Notes under the pieces: model-generated
The model's database searches: none
What the model was told of the DNA's origin: nothing
The model's input: only the letters and a program-made list of their open reading frames with translations
Program-made: the position numbers and the translations under genes
Part shown: positions 1-11,459 of the stretch, one piece after another
Position numbering within the stretch: the stretch's first letter is position 1
How the letters are laid out: every line of letters begins with the position of its first letter
From: Diospyros lotus
Taxonomy: Eukaryota > Streptophyta > Magnoliopsida > Ericales > Ebenaceae
DNA length: 64,000 nucleotides
Direction: 5' to 3'
Assembly (NCBI RefSeq): GCF_014633365.1
Contig: NC_068344.1
Span: forward strand, 35,276,670 to 35,340,669

Positions 1-1031
1 GATTAATGATAGGAGATAAAGTTAGAGTTCAAATTGTAAGAGTACTATTTTTAATATTTTTTAATTTAGTTTGTTTCTCAACCATATAATTTATGAATTT
101 AATTAACGATATAAGAACAATCATATATACAAGATTTTAAATAAAAAAATATACTTAAAAATAATAAATTATTAGATGTCATTCATACAAACAAACATGT
201 AAGGATACACTAGTAATTAGTGTAATTACCCTTTCAGATAGTTCAAAAAATTTCACAAAAGGCAAACTATGTATGATGCTAAAATTTCGCCATTTTAATT
301 AAAAATAATATTCTATTTTGTTATTTCTTCCTTTTACATTTTCACGTTATCATAAGCATGAAAATCTTTCCAAATTAAGTTTCCATTAAAGTTCATCGTT
401 TATATAATTAATAGAGTGGTTTCAAAATGTTGACCTTTTAAAGACTTATAGCATATTTTTGCTCCACTTTTTGTTTCCTTTTTATTTTTTTTTTCTTTCC
501 TTGATACGTGCATATTAATCAAAGATATCATTCTTGACACTACCAATAGTTGGTTGCATCCCAAACAATGTTGCCAAATTTCTTTTAATTATCATATGAC
601 GCTTGATCACATGTTAACTTCATAATTTTGTTTCAAAACACGACTTTCGTTAGTAAGAGGGTCGAACCCTTATTATACAAGTAGTTAATCAAACTTAGAC
701 CTTTAAAATATATATATATATATAATTAATGAAGACTACATTTTCTCAATAACTTGGGCCAACCAATAGCCCAAAGACTAGCTAGCTTCATCATCAATTC
801 CAGATGATCATAAACGGCAAATGAAGGGAAGATAATTAGCTTGTAATGAACATGATTGAGTCAGTTGCATAGCCAACAGGCAATTAGATATCCCGCTGTT
901 GTGTTTCATTTGGCTTCAGTAATTGAAGGGTTTGATGTGTTGCCACAGGAGTAGGGTGCGTGTGATTGGGACACTTGTTTTATAGCCACAAATTCTCAAT
1001 ATATAACAGTGCCTACACCCAATATATATAT
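1..1031. repeat. Segmental duplication, left copy (start of block)
   Basis: AT-rich noncoding DNA. Positions 1-207 match 43288-43500 almost base for base, and about 380-1030 match 51290-51850 plus 52972-53190. Shared landmarks include the 'agttggttgcatcc' stretch (548 and 51550) and the 'ggatatcccgctgttg' stretch (888 and 53066). The right copy carries several insertions that this copy lacks, so this copy works as an empty-site reference. No reading frame here is convincing. Confidence 0.75.
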
Positions 1032-1046
1032 AATAGTGTCCACACG

Positions 1047-2011
1047 GCCTAGGGCACAGCCGAGTTGGCAAAGGTTGAGGCGCATTACAACAAAAATAAT
1101 TTGTTGAGACATCTTTTTTAGGGTATTTTGTAGAAAGTGTCCTCTAAAATATCATTTTAAGGCACAATCTAAAAAAGTGCCCCAATATAATAACTTTAAT
1201 GAGGCACAACAATTAAGTGCCCTATAAAATACCATTTTAAGACACAATTTAAAGAAGTGTCCCAATAAAACAATTCTAATGAGGCACGATAATAAAATGC
1301 CCTAATAAACAAATATAAGTGTCTTAATAGATAAATCTAATAAGGCAGAATTTTTGAAATGTCCCATTAAAATAATTCTAACAAGACACTCTGATGAAGT
1401 GTCCTAATAGACAAATCTTAAGTGCCCCAATAGAATAATTCTAATAAAACTTAGATATACTATAAAATAAACATATGCACATATATTAATAACATGATGT
1501 GTAGATTAGGTGGTCACGCGTGTGCAAGAAGAATGAAAGGTTTAGGGTTCGAGCTGAGGGAGAAGTAAGTTAGAGTTAGGATATGAAAAATAAATTTATA
1601 GTGATTTTTGAGGCATTTTTAAGTGTCGCAACAAACTTAAATTTATAGTTATTTTTGAGCCATTTGTAAGTGCCTCAATACGTTTTTGGGGCACAATTAC
1701 ACGTGGCATTTTTATTAATGCCCTAATAGTTAAAATGCCCCAATAAACTATCTATTAAGCCATTTTTAAATGCCTCTTAATCCAAAATTTGTTGTAGTGG
1801 TAGGGATAAATCCTACTAGGCTAATGGCTAGTAACGTGGATTCGAACCTTGGGGGCAGCAACAGCTGTCTTCTGGGTTGGCAAGCGTCAGTGCGTGCAAC
1901 ACTTCAGACCCTGGTTGATTCGGGCATATTTCGCGATTTACCTCTGCAGTGTTGTCTCAGGGGTGGGGTGGCTGCGGATGCCCGTGATGGTGCGAAAACC
2001 AAAAAAAAAAA
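1047..2011 (+). mobile_element. tRNA-derived SINE, interrupted by a MITE
   Basis: A polymerase-III A-box-like motif (CAGCCGAGTTGG, 1057-1068) and B-box-like motif (GGATTCGAACC, 1838-1848) are followed by an A-rich tail at about 2001-2011. The unit is flanked by a 15-bp direct repeat, 1032-1046 and 2012-2026, with one mismatch (aatagtgtcc then c/a then acg). Removing the 717-bp element at 1083-1799 leaves about 248 bp, a normal plant SINE length. The paralogous site near 53175-53200 lacks the whole insertion. Transcription would be by RNA polymerase III from the internal promoter, but the two boxes are now about 780 bp apart, so this copy is very probably dead. Confidence 0.75.
1083..1799. mobile_element. 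CACTA-like nonautonomous DNA element inside the SINE
   Basis: The ends are inverted: CATTACAACAAAA at 1083 and the reverse complement of CACTACAACAAAT ending at 1799. The interior holds many degenerate short subterminal-type motifs of the form 'aagtgccccaat' and 'gaggcac', in both orientations. CACTACAA termini with such subterminal repeats are typical of plant CACTA (EnSpm) derivatives. There is no transposase frame. I cannot see a clean 3-bp target duplication (gcg on the left, gta on the right), so the superfamily call is tentative; the insertion itself is clear from the SINE context. Confidence 0.55.
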
Positions 2012-2026
2012 AATAGTGTCCAAACG

Positions 2027-4020
2027 CGTTGATGGTACTTTATTAATTACTTAATCGGTTAAGAGTAAATTAATTAATGTTGGGTTGCCGAGTTTTGTCT
2101 AATAGAGTAGATTTTACTTTACAACCAGTTAATAAGAGTATAGAATTTCCAATCACATCATTTTGTTATATATTTTTTTATATAAAGAATCGATTTTCAC
2201 AACCAACCAAGATTTGTCACGAATTAAGTTAGTATTTGAATTTTAGAAAATGAGTAAGAGAGGAGAGTAATAAGCAAATTAACGTCATCTTTCCCTTAGC
2301 TCTAGAGAATTTAAGAATAATATGATCGATTGACGTGACCTAAACACAATTTTCACTAAATCCTTTTTTGTGATGTAACCCATAAATATGGGACAAACCT
2401 ATATTTTTGACTATGTATTTTTAGGTTTTTTTCATATCATCACTTAAATATTTTATTATTTTAATTATATTTTTAAGTTAATTTAACCCTTATACTTAAC
2501 ATTTTATTAGTGTAGCAATCCAAATTATTCGTTATTTTAATTATATCCTAAATTTTTATTTTTAAATTAATTTAACTCATATACTTTGACATAAATAAAG
2601 TGTGACATATATTTTGTTATCTCACTTCACTTTTTTTTTACACATAAAAGTATATGAATTAAATTGATTCAAAAATATAGATCCATGTGTGTAATCGAAA
2701 CAACAAAAAATTTGAGTTGCCACAAAAGAGTTAAATTGACTCAAAAATCAAGTTTAGAGGTATAATTAAAATAGTAAAAAGTTCATATAAATACAAAAAA
2801 AATATAAAAATAAAAATAAAAATTTGAACTTAAATATAATCTTAGGTAATATATGACCACACTTTTCAAATCACTCTAGAACTCATACTCCATCAGCTAG
2901 AGAAAAAGATTTAGTGACGCACTAATTTATTAAAAAAAAACACGTGTTAGCCTTTAGCCAAATTAACCCTCCGTCACTAAATTAACCCAATTGTGAGATG
3001 GATCGATAACTTTTTGTTTGATTAGAGTTTAATTTTTTTAATGAAAAATAATTATAAATATTTAAATATTAAATAATTTATTTTCTATGCACTTAAAAAA
3101 TGAAAATGAATTTTTGTTAATAAAAAATAAAGTTATGGTGATGTTGAAGCCATTATATATATATAGACGGCCACGTCATACGCAAATCACAATGTTGGTG
3201 GCGACGTGCCTGCTAGGCGGGCAATGTCAAATTAATTTTAAAACTCTTATACAAAACCACTATTTCTTGATTGAATTCTCCACCCACCATACCATTGTAT
3301 TGTACTCTTGTGTTGTGGTATATATAAAAACAATACGAAAAATGTTATATTCACCAACTATCATGGGTAACTTATTATTAATTTTAAATAAAATTATTAT
3401 GAATTTTATCACTTTATGAGATTTATTTATCAAATTGTTTTATGAACATAGTATTTTTGAAATAATATTGATAAAAAGTTAATGTCAAAGATAATGATTA
3501 AGTAGTGATAAATATATTTTGTTCTTTACATAAGATTTATTTATTATATTTTATTTTCATCATTCAAACAATTCTATTAATTAATTAAATCGTTTAGAAT
3601 AAAATACATTTATCATCAACCAACCAAATTATTTAATTATTCAAATAAAATACAATAAATACACATTCTCCGAGAGAAAGAAAATAAGACACCATATGAT
3701 CTTCCGTTGCTTCAATCAATAGAGTTTAATGTCCAACTAGTTCACAATTTGGAGATATTAAAAAATTATGAGACTATGATTAATCATCTCAGGTTATTTA
3801 TCAAAAAAGATAAAGAGTTAACTGGCCAATCTACAACCAGTTGGACTTTAAATCTTATGGTCAAGCTGGCTTGCTTTCCTTAATACATGAAGGAAAGCTA
3901 TGTAGACATTTTGGGGGAATGCTTTTCCGACAATCATTACAACCTTACTTTTGAACGTGACTGATAAACAAATTCATAGCATGGGTGCTTAAAAATTTCC
4001 TAACACTGTCAATCCTCTCC
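2027..4020. other. Noncoding AT-rich stretch, duplicated up to about 3000
   Basis: From 2027 to about 2900 this matches 53190-53415 and 54030-54400 of the right-hand duplicate; the family B LTR at 53420 is absent here. From 3000 to 4020 I see only AT-rich DNA without a credible gene. Short open frames, such as the one at 3087-3419, have no recognisable domain. Confidence 0.5.
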
Positions 4021-4023
4021 TAG

Positions 4024-4706
4024 GTGTTACTTGGAGACATGGGAACCGGAAAAACAAGTTTGGTTTTGAGATTTGTAAGAAGCCAGTTCTATGACAATCA
4101 GGTTTGCTTGAATTTTATCTTTAATCTGTTCATCATTATCGTGTTTGTCAACAAAAAAAAAAATTATTTGGTTTGGGAAAAAAGAAAAAGAAAATCATGG
4201 GCTGGATATCCTGACCATAATAAGGAAGTTGTATTCCATGCAATCAATCATACATCCCAAATTATATGTGTGCTTGTGTGAATTTATATAGAGCTTTAGT
4301 TAACTTTGTGTCTCTGTGCATGCGGATTTTGCTTGTTTCTGCTCCAGCAGCTTGAGGTCGTCCTTCCTTTTTTTTTCCCCTGGTCCTTTCTTCTTTGTCA
4401 CAATTCAATTATTATTTATTTCTTAAAGTTTAAAACCTCTCTTTTTAGGGCATAAGATATTATACAGTGTTGGGAGTTCTTAGTACATCTAATAATATCT
4501 GCCCCTTTTCCCCTCACTCCAAAAGGTCATGCCACCCTAAATAGATCTTATTTTCTTTTTTGATGTCATAATGAAAAAAAATTACATTTGGTGTGTCATC
4601 TTTGTTGTTTATATGTTACCATGGAAAAAGTTCAAACTTATGATGTTTTCGCTTCAGGATTCATTTGAACGAGACAAGAAATGGGTTTGAGAACTACAAA
4701 AACAAG
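4024..4706 (+). pseudogene. Rab5/RABF2-like small GTPase pseudogene (two exons visible)
   Basis: Exon 1 (4024-4101) has an AG acceptor before it and a GT donor after it. It encodes VLLGDMGTGKTSLVLRFVRS and a few more residues, which is the P-loop (GxxxxGKT) and first switch approach of plant Rab5-class GTPases, the endosomal trafficking regulators. Exon 2 (4658-4706), also AG/GT bounded, reads DSFERDKKWV-stop-ELQKQ, matching the Rab motif that normally reads (S)FxxAKKWVxELQ. TGA at 4688-4690 replaces a sense codon. The exons that should carry switch I/II, WDTAGQE and NKxD are not seen between or after them. The P-loop itself is intact. I call it a dead partial copy, either left from a duplication or captured by a transposon. 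Confidence 0.7.
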
Positions 4707-5873
4707 GTGAATTATTTATTTCTGTAATATCTATGTCGCGATTGTCTTTTGATCTCATATATCATGAGGGCAAAGCTTGTATTGTTTGGATCAAAGCTAT
4801 TCCCCTCAAATATTCTCGTTGTTACTCTTCTGAATGTTTCCATCTCTTTTCTAGTGAATTTGAGCTCTTAATAAGGTTTATAGCACTTGGGTGTAGCTTC
4901 ACATGTTTTTATCTATGTTTTCTAAGGTCATTTTACCCCAATTTTTGAATCAATGGGGGAGGGTCTTACAAAATGAGAGGGGTACATTTTGTAATTTGCT
5001 AAACCTCAAGAGTGGTCAGTGTAATTGACTCAAAAATATATCACAAATTTGCTAAGTTCATAAGAATTCTCAGTTCTAATTCTTATGATTTTGGAAGAAT
5101 GATAAAGATTAGACGCTTTATAGAAGTAGTTCATACTCAATTTTCTTTTATTGAATTAGAATAAACGGTTCCATTGTTAATCCATATTCTGTTTCTCTTA
5201 TTTTATTAGTTAATTCTTACCATGTCGGCTGTTAATATCGCACTGAACCTTTAGAAGCATGCCTTGATTGAGGTCACTATGTCAAAATTGAAGATACAAA
5301 TTCAATCACCACTTAACGGTCCAAATTTATGTTTAAATTTGTGTTTTAAACTTTTAAATGTGGTGTTGTGGTGAAATACATGTGCTTTAAACTTATGCAT
5401 TGTACTACCTTGTCCGGATGTTTTCAACCAAATAATTGTTTAACACAAGTTAGAAATTCCTCTTGAAGAAATGATATTATTCATGAACGAATATAATAAC
5501 TTATTCATAAATGAACGAGCTTGATAACTTATTTATGAACTAACTTGATAGCTTATTCATGAATGAAATTGATAATTTCTTGTCAAATTGGACTCATTTT
5601 GCTTAAATGAGCCAAAGCCAAACATGAAAATTTATTCACAAGTCAAATTCGAACACCCTTAATAGAGCTCAACTTAAAAATGAGGTCAATAGCTCTAAAT
5701 AGCGGGGGAATTTTTTTTATCCTCCTCCAAGGACCAATTTGTTCTGCCGCCAAATGGGATCGAGTATCGATAAACAGTGTTCTTTGTTTTCTTTGAAGTA
5801 TAGTTCCAATCTTTGTGGCTTTCTTGCTAGGGCTCTTCAATGCGGTTCTTGTGATTTCTAGGTTGTACTTCCA
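4707..5873. other. Gap between the Rab relic and the NLR relic
   Basis: No gene seen. Around 5470-5600 there is a degenerate short repeat built on 'ttattcatgaatgaa' and related phrases. The frame at 5643-5930 (-) lies antisense to the NLR leader and is not credible. Confidence 0.4.
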
Positions 5874-6525
5874 TTCTTCTTCTGGACAATTAAGTGTCGT
5901 TGTTGCCGGAGAATCAAACATAGTACACATGGCTTGCCCGAAAACTTGTTGATATAGCTGGTAATCTAATAGTTAAAGAAGGCTCTCGCTTGTTTAAAGT
6001 TGAAAGATTCTTTGGATTGAAAACAAGATTAGGTTTATTCAATCTTACTTAGATGATGTTGATGCGACACAATCAGCAAGCAGTGGATTGCCCTATTCCA
6101 AGAGTATTTGGGATCTTGCCAAACACCCTCTAAATGAGCTCTTGCAAGATATAGCAAGACAAATTGGCTTGACAGAGGACTGCAAGCGCAATTCCATGGG
6201 TAACTTACTCCAATTTTGAAGCCAAAAAAGGTATGTGATAGTTACTTGATGATATTTGGCAGATTGAACCAATTGAATGCTTTAAAAAATGCCATTCTTG
6301 TTAATTCCATGAACGGAAGTATAATCATCATCATCACTTCTAGGGACAAATACATACATAGGTGTACAAATTCATGGGCAAAATTTTCTACATGAGTAAC
6401 AACCCTTAGACCAAGAAAATAGTAGAAAACTCTTCTTCAAAATGGTTATGGTTGCCCCCACACAATGACAAGGGTAGCAATCTTTCACAATTGGAAAATG
6501 TTGTTGTCAAAATACAACAATGAAC
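5874..6525 (+). pseudogene. CNL resistance-gene relic, internally deleted
   Basis: This aligns with the leader and N-terminal half of NLR1 and NLR2. It has the 'ttcttcttctgg' leader, then sequence equivalent to the LA.IAGN.I.KEGSRL coiled-coil start, then SIWDLA. At about 6120 it jumps directly to the LLQDIARQIGLTED block, skipping about 430 bp that in the paralogues hold the rest of the coiled coil, the P-loop and RNBS-A. Kinase-2 (LDDIWQIEP-like), RNBS-B and the HELQPLDQE-like stretch follow but are frameshifted and contain stops. Similarity ends near 6525. It is the oldest-looking CNL copy and clearly nonfunctional. Confidence 0.8.
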
Positions 6526-6981
6526 TTGTAACTCGGGAAATGTGATCTTGACGTCCGCATGCAAGGATAATCAAGAGACCAAAATGATCAGGTGGCATTA
6601 AGAGATGATAACTTGTTGATACTAGTGAGCGGTTTCTTGCCGGTGAACGGGAGGCCTTAAGTGATTGAGTGATTGAGAGGCCTAAAATAACCGAGAGACC
6701 TACCAAAACGAACAAACGATGAGAGACGCGAGAAGTTGTTCCTGCGCAAACCTAGATTACACAAAAACGAAAACGATAACATTTTCGATATGAAACGGAA
6801 ATGCGAAAACAACATTTTACTAAAAAGTTAGGAAACGAAAATGTAGGATAAATTGTAATTTTAAAAAATATAAGTGCATATATGAAATTAATTTATAATT
6901 TATCTGATATAAATAGTTTTAAGTTGTAAACCCTAAATTAGAATTGTAGATCAAAGTTGCTGAAGGTTTGGACTTTGGAGC
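6526..6981. other. Gap with an AAACGAAA-type degenerate repeat
   Basis: No gene seen. At 6755-6850 there is a run of diverged 'aaacgaaaac' and 'tttcg' motifs, possibly the end of a MITE. I could not define its boundaries. Confidence 0.3.
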
Positions 6982-8264
6982 TGTAACGACCCATTGGTGG
7001 GTTTAAGAGTTATTAATATTTTATTTGTGAGCAGTGAGAATTTTGTCCTGTGAGAAATATTTTATGTAGTAAATGAATATAAATAAATTATGTGTTAAAT
7101 TAATGGGTTTGGGTTGCTCATTTGGGCCTGAGCCATGTAGTAGTGTGTTGTGTATTTAGTTGATGGGTTGAGCTTGAGCCCATTGGTAAAAATTGTGTTT
7201 TAAATTAAAATAAAATGATATAAATGGGCTTTGCTCATATGTGATGTGTTTAGATTAATGGATTAGGCTTTGAAATTTGGGTTGAGCCCAAGAGGAGATT
7301 TTGTATATTTTAATTGTTGTAATGTTGTGAAGCTGATTAAGGCTTATGATGGAAATGGGCCATTATATTTAATTGGCCAAGGATTTGGGCTTGGCCCCAT
7401 GTGTTTATATGAGTAGAATGAAATAAATGGAAAAGGAAATGAAAATAACAAAAGACAAAAGTGGCCATGCTTTTGTGAATAAAGGTGAGAGTAAATGGGA
7501 AAATTCATAATTGGAAAGATTAAAGAATAGAGAAAAGAAATGGTAAATGAACCTAAATGACCATAAAGGGCATGAGATATTTTGTGTTGTGCGTGTGTAT
7601 GAGTGTATTTTGGTAATTTTCGAGGAGAGAGTGGTTGGCAGCCCACTCCCCTATCTTTCTCTCCATACTTTCATGCTTCTTCTCCTTCTCCTTCTCCCGG
7701 TGGTTCCTTCTTCATTTTTCATCTCCTTCCTCATTCTTCTTCTATTCTCATTTTTCCTCTTCTTTTTCTCTTTCCATTTATCTCCTTGTTTTGAGCTTCA
7801 AGAAGTGGGGAGGTTGGCTTCATCGGAAGGCTTTTCTTTTCTTCGGTTTTCTTCAAAAGGCAAGTTCTCATTGCACTTTTATTTATATATTGTGCAAGTT
7901 TCATTTATTTCCTTGTTCTCTTCTAAAGAAACCTCTTTCGGTTGCAAAGTGATGCATATTTATATATATTCATGGTTAGTCTTTTCTTGTGGTGGTAAAA
8001 ATCACCTTTGCCAATGGTTGCTAAGTCTTTCATATTTTTCTCAAGTTGTGGGTCCCTTCTTGAGTCATTGTGGTGTCCCGTTGATAGTTTCGTTGGGGCT
8101 TGCTCACCCCATATTTTTCTTTCATGGAATGACATTGTGGGTTAGGAAGCTAGAAAGAGAGTTTTTGGGTGTTTAGTGTCTATTTTGTGTGTTTTCGGTG
8201 GGTTTTTGGCTATTTTTTTTCATTCTCGATCAAGTCGACTCGTCCAGGAGGTCAAGTCAACTCG

Positions 8265-10835
8265 TGTAATACCCCATGTTCGTATGAGGTTGCCACGTAA
8301 TTTCGATAAGTTTAGAATACCAAAAAATTGGTTTGATAGCAGTTATAAGTACCGGATCGGCTGCAGGGAATGTCTCGGCGTGAAATTGTCTAAGAAAAAT
8401 TATATGGCCTTGATTAGCGTTTCGAGAAAAAATTTATGGTATTGAAAGAAATCGGATCGGGAATAGTTTTCGATATAGCTAAAATACAACTACCATTTAG
8501 GTTACAAAACTGAATCGTCATAGGAGATTCCCAAAAAATCAACGGAACCCTAGGGGGGCTCTGGTTTTGTGTAATGAGCAACCCTTCAGTAGTTTCGAGA
8601 TGAAACAATAGCCCGGTAATGACACTGGGGCGAAATCGTCATTATTGAGTAATTTTAAAGTTATTAATTTTACATTTTCAATATTGTAATGTAATTTAAT
8701 TTGGTGTTTGAGAGTATAACTGCTATTAGGGAATTGCCCAAGTGATATTATGAGAAAATTAGAGTTTAAAGATATAATATATGATTTAATATATATAATT
8801 ATATATGTATATATATTTGTGTGTGTGCGCGTATCAGTGCGTGTGTATGGCCATGCCCTGCACATCGCATGCTCTGCAACCAGCTACGCCTTTGCAAGAT
8901 TTTTGAGTGTTTCTCACGCCAAGAGGGTTCTTCACGCATTGAGGGATGGCTTGAGGCATGGCGTGAGGCAATGGAATTGCTTATAAATAGAGAGAAATGG
9001 AAGCAAGCAAATGGCAAGGGAGAAGCTGGCCGAGAGATGCGGAGAGAGGGGGGTTCGAGCTTGGGCTGGGAAATCCGAGAGAGGCAAGGGTAAGAGAGAG
9101 AGAGAGAGAGAGAGCTGGAAGGGAGGTAGGCCGCAGCAAGCAGCGTCCATGGCCGCAAGCCGCGGCCATGGCAGCGAGAACTCGAGGCGGCCAGCACCAG
9201 CCGTGGTGATGGCCGTAGGAGAGGCAACATCCAACAAAGTCGGCGGCGTCGTTGGAGGCCCGGGAGGCTGCCGGGGGAGGCAGGTGTGGCCATGGCCATG
9301 GTCGCAACCTGTTGCAGCGATGAACAACCAGCTGCAGCCGCAGCCGCTTGCGGCTGCTAGCAGCGGTGCGGCTATCGCTGTGGTGTCCGGGGAGGCCGGC
9401 AGTAGGTGGCAAGAGCGACGGGGTAAGCAGTTGGTGCGCTGGCAGCGGTGGGCGGAGGTTGGTGCGTACTGGAGTTGTAGGCGCGGGAAGAAGAAGAAGA
9501 AAAGAGGAAGAAGGAAGGAAGAAAAATAAGAAAAAGAAAAAAAGAAAAGAAAAGAAAAGAAAAGGAAGAAAAGAAAAGAAATGGAGAAAATTTTTGGGAA
9601 AAATCCCAAAAAATAGGATTTGGGTATTTATTAATATTCTGGAGATTTTGGGCAAAAAAATGGTTCGGGCACACGTTTTGAGAATATGACACGCATATTG
9701 AGGAAGATGGAGAGGCTAAGTTAAGGTAAGTAAAATTCTCTAGAAAATTTCAGAAATTCAAGAATATTATTTTATAAATTTTCATAGTGAAATATTTGAG
9801 AAATATTTAGTTGGATGTATTGAGGAAAAAATAGGAAGAAATAGAGAAAAAAATAAAGAAAATATAATAAATTATGAAAAAATAGGTTTTAATAATTATT
9901 TAATCAAATATCGTGATTAGGATGCTTTGAGGATTAAATTGAAGTAACTTGTGCGAATTTTGAGGTTGGCACGCAAATTGAGGCGATACACGCATTTTGA
10001 TGTAGGGTACGGATATCGAGGTAGCCCAATAAACTTGAAAAGGTAAGTGATACTTCCCAACTGAATTTAGCTTTATGAAAAATGCTTGATTTGTGGGTGA
10101 TTTATGTTTCAAACCCCGATCCTCGGGGATACTTTTATCATATTGGCATGCTCTGATATGTATCTATCACGTAGACAGTATGCATGACATGACCATGAAA
10201 TACATAAATACACGTTGATATCATTGATCACGCGTATTGTGGCCATAAGGAATACGAACTGGCACCGCTACTTTACCAAGGGTGCACCCATACACCCCGG
10301 TTTGGAAAGAGGTGGCCGTAAAAATGGTGATTAGCATGAATGGTGCAGTTGACCCTTACGATGAGTAAGACATTGCATTCATGCACAAAATATGTTTTCT
10401 ATACCCTTACTTAGATAATTCATCATCGAACTTGAACTTTGCCTCTGGAATATTTAAACTTTCCAGATAGAGATTATAGTAGATACGAGAATGAATGAGG
10501 CATAAAATGGCACTTAACAGAATACATGAGGAATGAAATATATGTTATGTAGTCCATGTATTTAAATTTTGTTATTTTGAATTCTGGACGTTTTGAAAGC
10601 ATGAGGATGTATAACCCTATTAAGGTTAATGTTAGTTGAGAACTTATGTTTTGTATTAAGTTATGTTGATGAGCCATGATTTAATTATCAATGTTAAGAT
10701 ATAAAGTTCAATCCTTGCTTCCGCATACGATGTGTGTATTTCTCTTTCGACAAAAATGAATGGGAATTCTGAGACGGATTCGAGGTATGATGTGGTTTAG
10801 AATTAGTTTGAAAGAAAAAAATTTATTGTCCCAGA
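8265..10835 (+). mobile_element. Family A LTR, + orientation, nested in the family C LTR
   Basis: The start TGTAATACCCCATG at 8265 matches the starts at 63488 and the reversed end near 20700. There is a canonical TATAAATAG box at 8982-8990, followed by a GC-rich segment (about 9040-9480) that is open in several frames on both strands, then an A/G-rich tract. The last part (about 10690-10835) is the reverse complement of 17400-17560. The terminal TTACA is not found where expected, so the 3' end is eroded. An inverted repeat and 'gtcgactc' motifs on both sides suggest insertion into the family C LTR; the possible target duplication 'actcg' (8260-8264) is not proven on the right. Confidence 0.6.
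8982..8990 (+). promoter_or_regulatory. TATA box of the family A LTR
   Basis: A perfect TATAAATAG lies about 720 bp inside the LTR. The same box is found in the other family A copies at 36133 (+) and 26532-26540 (-). It is the probable polymerase II start region of the retrotransposon. Confidence 0.5.
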
Positions 10836-11151
10836 ATTGTTCCAAGTTGACTTGGTTTTGGGCAAGTCGACTCGACTTAAGTCGACTCAAATTTTTGTTG
10901 AGTCGACTCAGCCGCGACTTGACTACACTGCGTCTGCTTCGCTGTTTCGGCCATAACTTTTGATGTAGAACTCGAAATTGCGATTTGTTTGAAGTGTCAT
11001 AAACTAGACTTCGAGGGATTTGATTTGATATATAATGTTATATATTTTGAATTTTACTTGAGTTGGATAAGACTTTCCCAATCCAAGTCAAGCATGATTG
11101 TTAAGATAAGTTGTTATTTAATGGATAAGCATTTGCTTTTCGTAATGGAAC

Positions 11152-11437
11152 TCCATAAAATTGGGAGTGAGTTCTGCATTACCAGGGATTTGGTTTATCT
11201 TAGATAAGGTAGGTGAGTCCCGCCTCTGTTTATTTAGTAGCTTTTTTGTTATGCAAGCTGAATAATTTAGCCAGCGAGCTGACATCATCGTTGGGAGCTC
11301 GCTTGGTTCCTCGGTCTGAGCTCGGATCTCGGCGACGTGCGACCTTGTTTTAACAACCTCGGCCTTGGGTCGGTTGGGCAAGCTTGTTGGGTTGAATCCA
11401 ACCCATAAGAAAGATGGTCCGAAAAATACCCATAACA
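11152..11437 (-). mobile_element. Truncated family B LTR, reverse orientation
   Basis: The segment ends with the reverse complement of TGTTATGGGTATTTTTCGGACC, the same start as the element at 53420. Its body (agctcgctt..., ccttgggtcggttgggc) matches the reversed copy at 20729-21404. The left part equivalent to the LTR 3' end is lost or too diverged to mark. Confidence 0.6.
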
Positions 11438-11459
11438 TGAGAGATTTTAATAATGGGTC

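Larger units (their letters stand above)
6982..11150 (+). mobile_element. Family C LTR, + orientation, split by a nested LTR
   Basis: It begins TGTAACGACCC at 6982, mirroring the reversed copy that ends GGGTCGTTACA at 57486. About 8228-8264 and 10845-10920 share GTCGACTC-rich sequence, and a family A LTR (8265 to about 10835) sits between them. Sequence after 10920 (ctgtttcggccataac..., then cgagggatttgatttg at about 11012-11027) recurs at 61790-61860, so the same or a sister LTR lies there. The 3' end is not resolved because a family B piece begins near 11152. Open frames at 7547-8176 are T/C-rich artefacts without domain content. Confidence 0.5.

Noticed and set aside
3087..3419. 110-residue frame
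   Set aside because: AT-rich, no conserved motif, no splice or promoter context, and no counterpart in the duplicated block.
7547..8176. 209-residue frame as a membrane protein
   Set aside because: It is a C/T-rich run giving F/S/L-rich text, inside a family C LTR, with no homologue pattern.
8750..9700. Many overlapping long frames on both strands as genes
   Set aside because: They are simple GC-rich or A/G-rich composition inside family A LTRs; no domain, and the equivalents at 19060-20200 and 45050-45980 are not conserved in frame.
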